From Bicyclus anynana (lineage: Eukaryota > Arthropoda > Insecta > Lepidoptera > Nymphalidae), in contig NC_069087.1 of NCBI RefSeq assembly GCF_947172395.1, positions 15,271,107 to 15,335,106 of the forward strand: DNA of 64,000 nucleotides, given 5' to 3'. The notes under the pieces were generated by a model. That model ran no database searches, was not told the DNA's origin, and saw only the letters and a list, made by a program, of their open reading frames with translations. Position 1 is the stretch's first letter. Every line of letters starts with the position of its first letter. The translations under genes and the position numbers were made by a program. Below, one piece after another: positions 1 to 11,170 of this stretch.

Positions 1-224
1 TTTAATGAAAAATCTTTTCACTTGACAATATTAGAGGTCAGTATATTTTTGGTTACACGTTAAAATGGAGTAATTAGCTATCAAGAATAGTTGCATAAAA
101 GTCCTCCTATTTGATCATGTCAACGGGTAAAACAGAAATAAAGTCTTTTTATCTTTAAAGCTGATTTAAGTAAATAAATTGCGTAGACAATGTATCTATG
201 ATATCTAATAATCTTCATCAGTAA

Positions 225-507
225 CAACTTATACACGGCTCACTGTTGAGCAAGAGTCTCCTTTCAGAGTAAGAGGGGCTACGCTAATAGTCCACCACGC
301 GGATTGGCAGATTTCGCACACGTAGACAATTAAGAAAATCCTCTGGTAGGTATGCAGGTTTTCTCACATTGTTTTTCCTTCACCGTATGATGAGACTCTG
401 GAGAATCCACATAGCTAAAAATTGGAGGTGCATGCCCCGGATCGGATTCGAACCTACACCCTCCGAAACGAAGGCAGAGATAATATCTATTGGGCTATCA
501 CGTCTCT
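225..507 (-). mobile_element. SINE A (tRNA-derived SINE), nearly full length
   Basis: A minus-strand copy of a SINE seen many times in this window. Its tRNA-like head lies at the right end (about 425-507) with an A-box-like 'tagcccaatagat' and a B box (GGTTCGAATCCG) read on the minus strand. A conserved body follows, with the 'cattgggccagcgtggtggact' region shortened, and then the 3' segment ending at 'gagccgtgtataag'. The usual TGATGA tail is reduced to a trace. It is a non-coding retroposon mobilised in trans by a LINE. Confidence 0.85.
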
Positions 508-1058
508 ATTAACCTTACTATAACCTATAACACAGAAGTTTGTAATATTTTTGGGCTGGGAACTATGACAATATGGCCACAGGAGATATGAGAAACTTTT
601 CTCGCTAACCGTACTATATCTGGGAGCGACGGGCACCGAGGTTTTCCCAACTGCGCAATAAGTATACATTACATCTGCCGAGAGCCGAGACCGCATTGAG
701 AGAGCGCAGAGCGGGTTTCCTTTGTGCGACGGTCGCCCGAAACTCTACACCATAGAAACTAGATAGCGCCCGTACACGCGAGAGCCGGAATTGATCAGAT
801 TAGAGCCGGTTACGATCCTGGCTGTGGACTTGGGCTGTGCCGCACAATGCACAAGATTCTAATGTCCCGACTGTTATATGAAACGACCACGGTGTCTTTA
901 AAAGCTTCGGTAACATAGACGAAAGACCATTACAGAAATAATTACTTAGACAACAATATCTATCTTCTATACTTATTATAAAACTGGTCGAATTTCTATA
1001 CATTTATTCGCAATTTGAGATTTTACTTATACATAAAGGACGCCAGCGCCATCTAGAA
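508..1058. other. gene-free stretch with a short shared repeat
   Basis: No coding signal is seen. A moderately GC-rich part (660-850) includes 'tagcgcccgtacacgcgaga' near 765, which recurs in diverged form near 2,005 ('tagcgcctgcacgcgtgaga'). That suggests an undescribed dispersed repeat. The two short frames on the minus strand have no recognisable domain. Confidence 0.5.
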
Positions 1059-1441
1059 TCTATACTTATAATACAAATTCTGTACAATTTTGTACATTGA
1101 AGATATTTTGAAATTTTTGTTCATTATGTAATCGATACTGAAGCTAAAAATATTTATTTTCGAAACTATTGAATGAATTCAAATGAAACTTTGCACGGTT
1201 TAACGCCATAATACAGAGAAGGTTAAAGGAAATTTTTTATTGCGAAAATAAAATGAGAAGGGGGTGAAATAGGGGTCGAAAGTTTGTATGGAAAATCCTT
1301 CATTTTTAGAGTTACAGTTTTAAAATTTTTTTTATAAATCATAAAAAAATACGAAATATAGTACCCCTAAAGTGGTGAAATAGGGGTAGGGAATAAGTTT
1401 ACATTGATTTCCACGCGAACGAAGTCGCGGGGGTCTGCTAG
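1059..1441 (+). mobile_element. long Helitron-like element (non-autonomous), complete
   Basis: It starts with TCTATACTTATAATA and ends with 'gaagtcgcgggggtctgctag', so it has the 5'-TC and CTAG-3' ends of Helitrons, with T following. The interior has the 'attctgtacattgaagatattttgaaa' segment also seen at 49,655 and, inverted, at 28,965. It has no helicase or Rep frame, so it would depend on an autonomous partner. No target duplication is expected for Helitrons and none is seen. Confidence 0.75.
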
Positions 1442-1467
1442 TTACATAATATGTGGGATCATTTATA

Positions 1468-1740
1468 GACACTCGTGATAGTCTAATGGATATAACCTCT
1501 GCCATCAATTCGAAGGTTCGAATCCGGTCCGGGGTATGCACAATGCTCATCCAACTTTTCAGTTATGTACATTTTAACAAATTAAATATCACGTGTCTCG
1601 ATGAAGGAAAAAACCTACATGCTTAATATTTTTTTTTAATTCTTTACGTGTGTGAAGTCTGCCAATCCGCAGTGGGCCAGAGTGGTGGACTTTAAGTCCC
1701 CCTCTTATTCTGCTCAACAGTGAGCCGAATATGGCTTATT
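1468..1740 (+). mobile_element. SINE A, plus strand, full length without long tail
   Basis: The tRNA-like head starts at about 1,468 with a diverged A box and the B box GGTTCGAATCC. The body continues through 'caatccgcagtgggccagagtggtggact' and ends in 'gagccgaatatgg'. It lies 26 bp downstream of the CTAG end of the preceding Helitron-like element. Confidence 0.85.
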
Positions 1741-2650
1741 ACTTGTTAATGCATACGGGATGACTTAGATCTACATTACTTCTGTTGTCTTGGTACTTTA
1801 TATGCAGCTTCAGCATGTTGCTACGATTGTTGCCAATTCAGTCTTCTGTAAGCCGCGTAAAACTATCTAAAGGAAGTACTTGTTGAAATGCTCCTGAATA
1901 TAGGCGGTTCGATTTTTATAAGAACAAGTTGACTGCATGTGAATTAAAGCAATTCACACATCAATTTACACAAACCCAGAGTGTGAACTGACTACGTGCT
2001 CTATAGCGCCTGCACGCGTGAGAATCAAAATTGGTTCTGACTCTTCTTTCGTTGTTGATGGTACAGACTTTTAGGTCTTTATGACTACGATAACAAGCCT
2101 AAATACCCCAGGATCAGTGGAACATTTTTACAATGGATTACTATCAAGTTAATTTTCCGTGACTAGCTTCATCTTGATGAGACGCTAAACTATTTTATTT
2201 ACGAAAATGCTTGATTCTGGTACCTGGTAACCCAGTTACCTACCAGGTTCAAGAATTTTCGTTAATAACTTAAAGTTATAGTGCGATTAAAAGAATTTTA
2301 ATTTCCTTTAAAATAAAAGCCATTTAAGATTTTTGAAATTATACCCACTTGATTTTTGCATACTGCAGTTAAACCAATGCACTAGTGCTTTAGTTTTTTC
2401 TGATTTACTTACGGTCCGAAGGAACTCTACTGAAGTCGAATTCGTCGTCTGTAACAACTTAGTGAGACAGATAACGTCTCCGTTAGGGCGTCTCCTCAGA
2501 AATTATGGCGTCTGTACAGAAGGGACGCTGTGATAGATGGGTCACTAGTGTCTGCCGTTTCGTTTGCTATATAAATGAGAAATATTATTGCCATAGATTT
2601 TTTCTGAACTGAGAAAACTTAGGTACAAATATTTCTTGCACTCCTGTAGG
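1741..2650. other. gene-free stretch with one 22-bp hairpin
   Basis: No gene is recognisable. The copy of the 'tagcgcctgcacgcgtgaga' repeat lies at about 2,003-2,025. A hairpin occupies 2,201-2,262. A 66-codon frame at 2,333-2,533 has no recognisable domain and looks random. Confidence 0.5.
2201..2262. repeat. imperfect hairpin, 22-bp arms
   Basis: The left arm (2,201-2,222) and right arm (2,241-2,262) are reverse complements with three mismatches around an 18-nt loop. It is probably the remnant of a small foldback element. Confidence 0.6.
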
Positions 2651-2980
2651 CCAATTCACTAACTTTGACGTATGTTAGTGAATGTATACGAATTTTACCA
2701 ACTAGCTATTGTAAGAAATTCTAAAGTCACGTGATTTCGTATTCACTATTTATTTAATTTTAACTGATCAAAATTGAGATATATAGAGATAGTCATTTGG
2801 TGCCTACTGACAAACCATTGTGCATATCATAAAGTAGATAGATGACATTTCCCAGTTGACATTGTGATTTTTCTTTCACAATGTCAACTGGGAACTTTAA
2901 AGAATACGAAAAATACAATTGCCATTGATTTGATGTTAATTATATTAGGTAACTAACATACGTCAAAGTTAGTGAATTGG
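2651..2980. mobile_element. MITE family J, 330 bp with 29-bp perfect terminal inverted repeats
   Basis: The ends CCAATTCACTAACTTTGACG... (2,651-2,679) and their exact reverse complement (2,952-2,980) bracket a non-coding interior. The interior holds a second perfect hairpin at 2,849-2,894. A diverged relative is at 6,555-6,830. No clear target-site duplication was found, so the superfamily is open. Confidence 0.8.
2849..2894. repeat. perfect 19-bp hairpin inside MITE J
   Basis: Arms 2,849-2,867 and 2,876-2,894 match perfectly around an 8-nt loop (TTTTTCTT). The hairpin is internal to MITE J. The 6.6-kb relative does not keep it, so it may be a secondary insertion or a local fold-back event. 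Confidence 0.85.
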
Positions 2981-3510
2981 TCGGCTGCTCTCCATCTTAA
3001 GCTATGCTTATGTTGCGATATCCGATCCTAAACTGTAGCTTTAATATCATGCTTTGTGCAAAATAGCTTTATTATTAAATCTAAGTCGCTTACATAAACC
3101 AGATGCGTTACACGACTTGAGCTTAGGTTCAGACCACACGATCATTTTGGATTATACTAGCGTTTGACGTCATCAAAACGTGGCCCTTCGTAATTAGGTC
3201 TGATACATAGTAGTGTTGGCAAAATAAAACAATTAAAGACACTGCGTATTGTACGCGTAAGTGCTATTTCATGCCAAACCTTTGTTGTTTAGTTATTTAT
3301 TAGGTTTAATGATATACGAACATAAATAAGGTCAACTATAGTTATCTAATCATGGTGATTGATCTTTGGTTGTAGGTCATTTTGGTAGGCAACCCATTTG
3401 TAAAATTCCATTCTATTTAAAATTACGACCAAGTTATGAGAAAAGCTGTCGATAGTTTATAAAACATCAGTACGATACTCTTCCAAATATCAGCAATTAA
3501 TACGTATAAG
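2981..3510. other. gene-free stretch
   Basis: No gene or repeat unit is recognised. A CRE-like TGACGTCA occurs at 3,165-3,172 within a partly palindromic setting. This is noted only as a motif. Confidence 0.4.
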
Positions 3511-3674
3511 GTAACTAAAGTCCGAATGCTTAGTGATTGCGTTTCTGACAGGTCGTGCGAATGGGACAAACATATTATTTTTTTACAATTGCTTCGTTTT
3601 TTGTCTCTCTCTCTCTTATGTTACATCGCTGATCTGTCAGAAACGCAATCTCTGAGCGCCCATACTTTAATGAC
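3511..3674. mobile_element. MITE family K, 164 bp, ~41-bp imperfect inverted repeats
   Basis: The inner part of the inverted repeat, GATTGCGTTTCTGACAG (3,536-3,552) and its complement (3,635-3,651), is perfect. The outer part is diverged. The same inverted repeat frames a second element at 46,121-46,369, which shows this is a family and not a chance palindrome. A (TC)n run lies at 3,605-3,617. It is non-coding. Confidence 0.75.
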
Positions 3675-4107
3675 TATCTTTTTGAAGAGTTACAGTTAGT
3701 TAGTTACCAACTCGTTCCCTTACAAATGGCTTCTGTAATAAAGCAACATTAACACGTCTCGGGTGGAAACCATTTCAATAGAAAAGTGTGGTCGTTACGC
3801 GCCAAGGGAAGCCTGGCAGGGCGGCAGATGTTCCCGGGGTCACTGACCGTACCTACCCGGGACGCAGCTGGAAATGCGGTGTAGCATTTCGCTTTTTGTG
3901 TACCATCTATTACTAAAACCTCGCTCTACCCCTGCGAAAGGATACATGTTTATGCGTCTAGTACGAAGCACGTCAATTGGGGATGACCGGATTTTTTGCA
4001 CTAACCACAGTTTCATAATTTATCAGCCCGTTTGAACGGCCCACTACAGGGCCAGGTTTCCCTCCTTTTAGGGGATGTGAAGCTTAAAGCCTTCACGCTG
4101 CTCCAAT
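3675..4107. other. gene-free stretch with a GC-richer patch
   Basis: The patch at 3,790-3,960 is richer in G and C than its surroundings and has a small hairpin, GAAATGC-GGTGTA-GCATTTC. It has no open frame of note. It is either an unrecognised repeat or a conserved non-coding block. Confidence 0.35.
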
Positions 4108-4404
4108 GACCGCCACCGTGGCGTAGTGGTATGCGTGGTGGATTTACAAGACGGAGGTCCTGGGTTCGATCCCCGGCTGGGCCGATTGAGGTTTTTTTAA
4201 TTGGTCTAGGTCTGGCTGGTGAGAGGCTTCGACCGTGGCTAGTTACCACCCTACCGGCAAAGATGTACCGCCAAGAGATTTAGCGTTCCGGTACGATGTC
4301 GTGTAGAAATCGAAAGGGGTGTGGATTTTCACCCTCCTTCTGCATCATCACTTACCATCAGGTGAGATTGTAGTCAAGGGCTAACTTGTAAATAAAAAAA
4401 AAAT
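4108..4404 (+). mobile_element. SINE B (tRNA-derived SINE), full length, poly(A) tail
   Basis: The tRNA-like head (4,108-4,185) has the A-box region 'gtggcgtagtggtatgcg' and the B box GGTTCGATCC. The body runs 'ttggtctaggtctggctggtg ... ttagcgttccggtacgatgtcgtgt', then 'catcaggtgagattgtagtcaagg' and an A-rich tail at 4,387-4,404. The family recurs at 37,503, 51,938 and 63,236. Short frames across it are artefacts of the SINE. Confidence 0.9.
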
Positions 4405-5599
4405 ACGGGCTTGGGGTGTTATTGTTAATTTCATTTGTATTATAGGTACATTATTTGTTTTTAAACACTTCATCCAATAAACAGATGGGTATAGTTCGTT
4501 ACTAATTCTATTCTCAGACTAATAGTAGAATAAGCGCAAGATCTAACGTCACGTTAACCATTTTCAGTGTGCACACTCTGTATCCCTAAGTCAAAATAAT
4601 TTACCTTCACAGCAACGCGCGTTTGATCTGCGATTGCATTGTTACGAACCACCATTTCTTTAACGATGATCGAAACGCGTTTCTCTATATTTTACATGTA
4701 ATTTTATCTCTGTTATGATATAAACGCTGTTTTATCTGTAACCGGAGCCGCTTCGTGACCGGGCCCATCTATTCGGGCGGTTGTGGCGTGGTGTCATTTT
4801 CTCGTTCCTTTCTGGTTCAGGAGTTAGTGGGAAATTTTTAAGAGTTATTTGATAAAACTAATTCTGTGAAATGAGAAATTGCGTCTTAATTTGGGTCTAA
4901 CTTAGAATTTATTTAGATTATTAGCATTATTTTGATTTCAGGGTTGAGCCCAGAAGTGCCGAGTGGAATTCCTATTCTTATGTATGCTTCATAATTAATA
5001 ATTCAAGATTTGTATAAGTCATTTACGAGATGATGTCCTGGCGTACAAGTCTATACAGTTATACACTAAGCGTTCAAATACAACAAATGTATTCCCAAGT
5101 ATATGTTCACACGACAGCGTTTTCAAAACGCGACGCTTTTCTTCGAGCAGTGTTGCATTTTCAATTTTGGGCGTTGGACCAGTTAGTTTAGACCTTCATT
5201 TAACTTCATACTATATTTGAACCCATTTTTAACGTTCGTTAAAAAAACTCGTGCGAATGAGGGCTAACTGTATAAGCTTCTACGTCAGCAATTATAATGT
5301 AAAAAAAAATGTTAATTTGTTGATGATTGATAGCTATTTAACACGAAATGATTATTATCTAAGATTATAATATAGAAGAAGGATTTCTTCATTGTTTGTT
5401 TGAGTATAATTAAATTATTACATTATTGTTTGAACAAATATTTTAAATATTTTAATAATAAGATATATTGAATCTTGAAAAAAATAACAAACTGATAAGT
5501 ACCTATATTGTTGTTGTATAGTGAGTCTTGAAGGGAAGGAAGGATCTAACAGTTGGAAAGTGATAAAATAAAAAAAAATAAGCTTTTACTTTCCCGCAG
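4405..5599. other. gene-free AT-rich stretch with one candidate conserved patch
   Basis: Mostly low-complexity AT. About 4,735-4,830 is GC-richer ('gaccgggcccatctattcgg') and looks unlike the neighbouring repeats. The segment at about 5,105-5,170 ('cacacgacagcgttttcaaa') has the look of a dispersed repeat but has no second copy in this window. Confidence 0.4.
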
Positions 5600-5815
5600 G
5601 CAAAATTGCTTATAATAGGCATGTAACAGGCACTAGTGCCAAAGCGCAGTGTTGGTCGACCAGGTGGACTGACGACATCAAGCGAGTTGCAGGGATTCGC
5701 TGGATGCAGGCGGCTCAGTAGGTATCGTGACGTTTGAAAGTCCCTACGAAAGACCTACGAAGTCCTGCAGTGGACGTCCATCGGCTGATATGATGTTGAT
5801 GATGAAGGCATGTAA
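5600..5815 (+). mobile_element. 3' end of an RTE-like LINE, degraded
   Basis: One frame reads as the typical C-terminus of such a reverse-transcriptase polyprotein: RWTDDIKRVAGIRWMQAAQ, followed by stops and the shifted residues expected of an old copy. It ends in a TGATGTTGATGATGA microsatellite, as RTE-type LINEs often do. Only the last ~70 codons survive and no reverse-transcriptase core is present. A smaller fragment of the same motif is at 23,155-23,216. Confidence 0.7.
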
Positions 5816-6329
5816 TTTGTAGTAAAGTTCGAGTTACTGTGTCTTCGGCTATCATCAAGTAGGTAAATCGTAATTTTTGCCACTAGCTCCCCAACTATAT
5901 GGAGTGGTCATTAGTAGCACGGGGACAGGGACTTTGTCGCACGCCCATTAACCCTATATTATACATACCTGCTTGAAACGGTTGAGAAATCCTTTGTCAC
6001 TAACCTCCATTACGCATTCCTTTAATGTTCAAATGTGACGAACGTTACATAGACGTAGGTAGGTAGACACATGTTGGAACACAAAGTACTTTGATCCTCA
6101 AATTCCTCTGGTTCCACTGGAGCAATTAACCCTAATACGGTAGGCTAAGCATGCTTGATAAACTGGGTATGAAGCCGTAATAGATTTGCGGTTTTTCAAT
6201 CTCTTCCCGTTTCATACTTTCATGCCTGAAGTACAGGCTTTAAGCTCAGTTGTAGAGAAAAGGATTTGTCCAAGCTGATACTGGTAGATATAGAAAAGCC
6301 AGTGCTAGCCATAGTTAGCCACGTCCGAA
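5816..6329. other. gene-free stretch
   Basis: Nothing recognisable as a gene, RNA or repeat family was found. Confidence 0.4.
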
Positions 6330-6542
6330 TCAAACTAATATTATAAAGGTTTTTGTGTGTGTTTGTTCCTCCTTTACGCTGCGGCTACTGAAGCGATTTG
6401 GCTGAAATTTGGAATGAAAATAGATTTCACTCTGGATTAACACATATGCTTCTTTTCATCCCGGAACATTCATTCAACGTGGTTCACGTGGGATTTGTGA
6501 AAAACTGAATTCCACGCGGACGAAGTCGCGAGCGTCCGTTAG
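6330..6542 (+). mobile_element. Helitron-like element, subfamily C3, complete
   Basis: It begins TCAAACTAATATTATAAAGG and ends 'gacgaagtcgcgagcgtccgttag'. The interior has 'gctactgaagcgatttggct' and 'tctggattaacacatatgctt'. The same structure is inverted at 42,832-43,043. The terminal CTAG has become TTAG here. It is non-autonomous and has no frame. Confidence 0.7.
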
Positions 6543-6554
6543 TAGTAACATAAA

Positions 6555-6830
6555 GCTGGCCAATTTATTAATTTTCAGTAACTTTACCACGTATTGTGGG
6601 CACACAAAATTTACTAGCTAGCTATTGTAATTCCTAAGTCACCAGCAGGCTGATTCATTATCTTTGACGTATTTTAGTTGACATAATTATGCAAAATTGA
6701 GATTCCATGTAACAAATGTTATCCGGTGCTTACCGACTGGTAGATATCACACAGTAAGTAGGTAAATAACATTTTGTTAATTGTTTTGATGTTTATTAAA
6801 AGACCAGAATAGTGACTAGCAGATTCCGTA
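6555..6830. mobile_element. diverged MITE J remnant
   Basis: The segments 'actagctagctattgtaatt', 'attatctttgacgtatttta' and 'ggtgcttaccgactggtaga' align in order with MITE J at 2,651-2,980. The terminal repeats are eroded and the internal hairpin is missing. Confidence 0.6.
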
Positions 6831-6939
6831 GACACTATTAATTTATTGGTAACGTAAATTGGTAATCAAAACCGCTAACTAGTGTGCTTGCCATTGCGAT
6901 ATTCGTTAAAAATGGGTTTTACATGGCTAGATTTACATC

Positions 6940-7100
6940 GCCTCGTTAATTCAGTGGTTAGCCTATGTTAGCATGTCTAGTTTGTAGCCTAGTTTTGAAT
7001 CACGAGGTTCTGGGATTGAGTCCGGTCTATGAAATAAATATCTTTCTTCCAAGAAAATCTGTGTCAAAATTCCAAGTTTTTAGCATTCAGAAGTTGGTAG
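6940..7100 (+). mobile_element. SINE E (tRNA-derived), degraded
   Basis: The tRNA-like head 'cctcgttaattcagtggtta' is followed by a B-box-like 'gttctgggattgagtcc' and then 'ggtctatgaaataaat' and 'cttccaagaaaatctgtg'. The same architecture is seen at 16,738, 29,883 and 56,698. The tail is indistinct. Confidence 0.65.
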
Positions 7101-7634
7101 TGTAAGCATTGTACTGTAGCTTAAGTGTAAGAAAAATCTTAAGGTAACGCATAAAAACTTGGCATCATAGTTATAAAATATTGGTTGTACGAAATATGAG
7201 AGTACCCTTCGTAGCGTGACGCCGGGTGCGCCGGTTTAGGGGTGCGTTCACCGCACGCGATCGATCCGGCCCCCAAAGTGCAAAGACCCACCTAACATCA
7301 TCTGTTTTCGTTTCATCTTTAGAGCCGAGGGTTGCTCGGCGGCGGCCATACTGTCGACTTTGTCGTTTGTAATTTTAGTCCCAACTAAAAATCTATATAA
7401 TAACGATAACAATATTCTAATTCCTATAGTTAAACGAGCATTTCTTGAATGTGTTGGTGATATTAAAAACGGACCAGAAGATTAGGTCGATATTCAGAAG
7501 GTTTTACTTTTTAAAATTAGATATGGTTCGTCAGAAAATGCCACTGAGGGATGGTCTTCATAAACGAGCCATAGATTTTGATGCAGTCATTTTTGGAAGA
7601 CACTTAATAGATCGTTAAACGCATAATAAAAAGG
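7101..7634. other. gene-free stretch with a GC-rich patch
   Basis: The patch at 7,200-7,370 ('gtgacgccgggtgcgccggt', 'gagggttgctcggcggcggc') stands out by base composition. It has no sizeable open frame and no copy elsewhere in the window, so it is a possible conserved non-coding block. Confidence 0.4.
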
Positions 7635-7926
7635 CGTAGATAATATAGGCGTATCTATTCATCTCGGTTGTCCATGATGTAGATGATGGAAATACAAAAA
7701 GTTTTGAAACAAATAGTCGCCAATTTGTCTTAACGTTTACTCTGCCTACAATGAAAATATATAATGAAAGGGTATTGTAAAGTAGAGAATATAGGCGTTT
7801 ATATCTATTTCGGTTTCCATGATGGAATGCTGTAAATACAAAAAGTTTCGAAGCAAATAGTCGCCAATTTGTCTTAACGTTTACTCTGCCTACAATGAAA
7901 ATATATAATGAAAGGGTATTGTAAAA
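7635..7926. repeat. two-unit tandem duplication, ~145-bp units
   Basis: Unit 1 (about 7,635-7,782) and unit 2 (about 7,783-7,926) are nearly identical from 'aaacaaatagtcgccaattt' through 'gaaagggtattgtaaa'. The first part of the units is more diverged. It is a recent local duplication of non-coding DNA. Confidence 0.85.
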
Positions 7927-9686
7927 CTCAACGCGATTTCATTGAAAAGCTGCCGCCCATTGAAAGGAATGAATAACCATCGCCTAAATGGAATTCAATT
8001 AAAATTTTTCTTCAAGTAGCAAAACTTTTAATCCCAATTCGCTTTTATACACTTCCTCGGCGATATTCGGATTCGTTCGTACCTACCTACCTTAGGTTTC
8101 GTTTTTAGTTTCTAGATTCGATTTGCAAGCAATCTCGCCGTGCCCGTATTTTCTTTATACGTTTTTAGAATCCGATAGCATGCGACCTGCATACGGCATG
8201 CAATGACTTCTTGAACGTTTATCCTTTGGTTCAGTCAATACCATGAGTTGAAAATGATTACAGTGGTCCTACTAATGGTTAATGTATTATACTTCCAAAT
8301 TGATATTTTATAGATTGAAGTTTATTAACATACATTGTACACAATACACATATATTTTAGTCTTTATGTGCTAATTGAAAAGAGCAACTATTCAGTGTTT
8401 TGACAGCTCTCTCTCAATGGATTCGACCTTTCAAACTGTTAGTAGAGTCACTAAAAATAGACTTCTGAAAAGTTTTTTTTTTTAAAGAATACATTAAGAA
8501 ACTTATGCTAACTTATCCTCATAACTATACAAATCATGCCCACATGACCCATAGGTGGCAAGAATACTGGCTGCGTTTACGTGCTGGACAGCCAGGCTGA
8601 TCCTTTACGCAAAAAATTGAGCATTAAAGTAAATTTAAAATCTGTAGTTTTTTTTTAAATTTCATATTATATCCACCTATTCATTCTCCCCATGTACTGT
8701 ACATATAATTTAAAACAAGTTTAAAAAGGTTTGTAGTTTCATCCAAAATAGTTAGCTAAGGATTTATAAGCCTTACAGTTATTTAAAGTTGACCATTCTA
8801 CTTTTGTTCCTTTTAATGTATTGAAGCCCATACGATCTTGATCGTTACAAAAGCCCCAAAGATAATAGCTCGGCTGCTGTGAATTTCTACGAACGTGCGC
8901 CTCGAAACGGGTTCTCAACAGGTAAGCGCATATAATTTATACGTAGACGTAATGGTTTGATCTTCACCTCAACTTTATCACGGAGTAGTCCTTTTCACAA
9001 AGATGTATTCCTTTGCCGCGCGCCCTAACAAAAGACGTGCCTGAAGAGTATTGTAGAGTGGTTATAAAGGGGTGGAATTTTGTGCGAAGCACGTATAATA
9101 TGAGCCTTTGGTGGCTACGGAGCGTCTTTTTTTGTCGCCTGTTTAATAGAAAACCCGTGATTTTATCTCGTTTTAAAGCCCTCAGACTTAAAGTAATGGA
9201 GGATACACATGCAGAGGTATTTGTCAAATGCATTTGGTAGTAATTATTTTTATTTTTATTATATTGGATTATTTTGAAAATATTGTCTCTGTTGTTATTG
9301 TTAGGGCCACTCAGCTTAGTAAGAATTTTTACTATTGGATGATCCAAAGTTTATGATCCAAATTTTTACTAAGGTGTAAGGATCCGTTATGTTACCGTTT
9401 TTAGCTTACAAGCTTTTTAGCTTACAATAAGATACATATATAGGACACACGTTATATTATTATGCTAAGTGGTATACGAGTACTTTACTCAGTTCCGATA
9501 ATGTCTCTTTTACATCGCATTTTCGTCTACGCCTTTTGTATTATTCAAATCTTTTTACATAATAAAACGGCTATTCAATCCAATATATTTTCGCAAAATA
9601 TTACACCTAATAGTACTTTTGTAACGCCCTCAGTTGCAGAATACCAAACATAAATAGACAATCGTAAATTATTCTGATCCTATATC
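7927..9686. other. gene-free stretch holding the longest open frame of the window
   Basis: No gene is supported. A 127-codon minus-strand frame (8,964-9,347) is Lys/Asn-rich with no recognisable domain, and a 75-codon plus-strand frame lies inside it. A loose inverted repeat ('cttagtaagaattt' near 9,315 against 'aaatttttactaag' near 9,360) suggests a small eroded element. Confidence 0.4.
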
Positions 9687-10594
9687 TTAATTCCTTCTAA
9701 AATATTCCGATGCCATCGCAACATCTACGCACGCCTTAAGGCTACGAAGGCGCCTAGTAGGACTTAGGTACAAGTATGATAAGTTCAGGGCTAGGTGTAC
9801 TGTCTACATTAGAGCATTTATTCTTAATCTATGCCCGGTCCCCACTCCCGTATCTACTTGCAAAACGTAGGAGCTCTTAATTCTTTCCAAAATATTGCGA
9901 TGCCATCGAAATATCTACACACGTAGCCTTAAGGCGCCTAGTTTGTACGAGTAGATTCGAGTATGTCTACGTTCATGACTATGTCTACTGTCTACATTAG
10001 CGCATTTATTCTTAATCTATGCCCGGTCCCCACTCCTGTATCTACTTAAAAACGTAGAAGCTCTTAATTCTTTCTAAAATATTCCGATGCCATCGAAATA
10101 TCTACACACGTAGACTTAAGGCGCCTACTAGGTACAAGTATTTTAGGTTCAGGACTATGTCTACTGTCTACATTAGAGCATTTATTCTTAATCTATACCC
10201 GTATCCCACTCCTGTATCTACTTAAAAAACGTAGGAGCTCTTGATTCTTTCTAAAATATTCCGATGCCATCGAAATATCTACACACGTAGCCTTAAGTCA
10301 CCTAGTTTGTACGAGTATGTCTACGTTCAGGACTATGTCTACGGTCTACATTAGAGCATTTATTCTTAATCTATGCCCGGTCCCCACTCCCGTATCTACT
10401 TGCAAAACGTAGGAGCTCTTAATTCTTTCTAAAATATTCCGATGCCATCGAAATATCTACACACGTAGCCTTAAGACGAGTAGTTTGTACGAATATGTCT
10501 ACGCTCAGGGCTATGTCTACTGTCTACATTAGAGCATTTATTCTTAATCTATACCCTGTCCCCACTCCCGTATCTACTTAAAAAACGTAGGAGC
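9687..10594. repeat. satellite array, five units of ~176-190 bp
   Basis: Units start at 9,687, 9,877, 10,064, 10,241 and 10,419, each with 'ttctttctaaaatattccga'. Each continues through 'catcgaaatatctacacacg', 'actgtctacattagagcatt' and 'ccccactcccgtatctactt' to 'aacgtaggagctc'. The last three units are 176-178 bp; the first two carry short insertions. The array stops sharply at 10,594, where 'gagctc' is replaced by 'gagccgcgc'. No frame is conserved. Confidence 0.95.
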
Positions 10595-10850
10595 CGCGCT
10601 TCGATGCTCGGAATCGATAATGCTTTTGTCGTGTCTCGTTGGTCACGCTCGGCTGTGTAGGGTATCGTCTTTAAATGCACCACATCTATCAGATTGTCTC
10701 CATTCGGCCGTATTTGTATGGGCCACTTGCCTCCGCATGCGCCACTGATCTAGAGATAGAGAGCCCTTGGGCATGACTAGTTTACTATGCTCTATGTTTT
10801 ATGTTCCTGTGATGGTTATTGCGTGTGTTTAAATATCTAGTAACACATAA
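10595..10850. other. unique DNA next to the satellite
   Basis: GC content is slightly higher than in the flanks. No repeat copy or coding frame was recognised. Confidence 0.4.
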
Positions 10851-11162
10851 GAAGCCGTGATAGCCCAGTGCTACCTCCGCCTCCAATTCCAGAGGGTGTG
10901 CGTTCTAATCCGGTCCGGGGCATGCACCTCCAACTTTTCAGTGGTGTACGTTTCAAGAAATTAAATATCACGTGTCTTAAACGGTGAAGGAAAATCATCG
11001 TGAGGAAGCCTGCACACCAGATAATTTTCTTAATTCTCTGCGTGTGTGAAGTCTGCCAATCCGCATTGGGCCTGCGTGGTGGACTATTGGCCTAACCCCT
11101 CTCATTCTGAAAAGAGACTCGAGCTCAACAGTGTGCCGAATATGGGTTGATAATGATGATAT
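10851..11162 (+). mobile_element. SINE A, full length
   Basis: The head begins 'gaagccgtgatagcccagtg', with B box GTTCTAATCCGG. The body is complete and it ends 'atatgggttgataatgatga'. It has about the consensus length of the family. Confidence 0.9.
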
Positions 11163-11170
11163 GAAATTAA

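Noticed and set aside
8964..9347. 127-codon minus-strand open frame, the longest in the window
   Set aside because: Lys/Asn-rich with no recognisable domain, overlapped by a 75-codon frame on the other strand, and no conserved neighbour; expected by chance in 64 kb.
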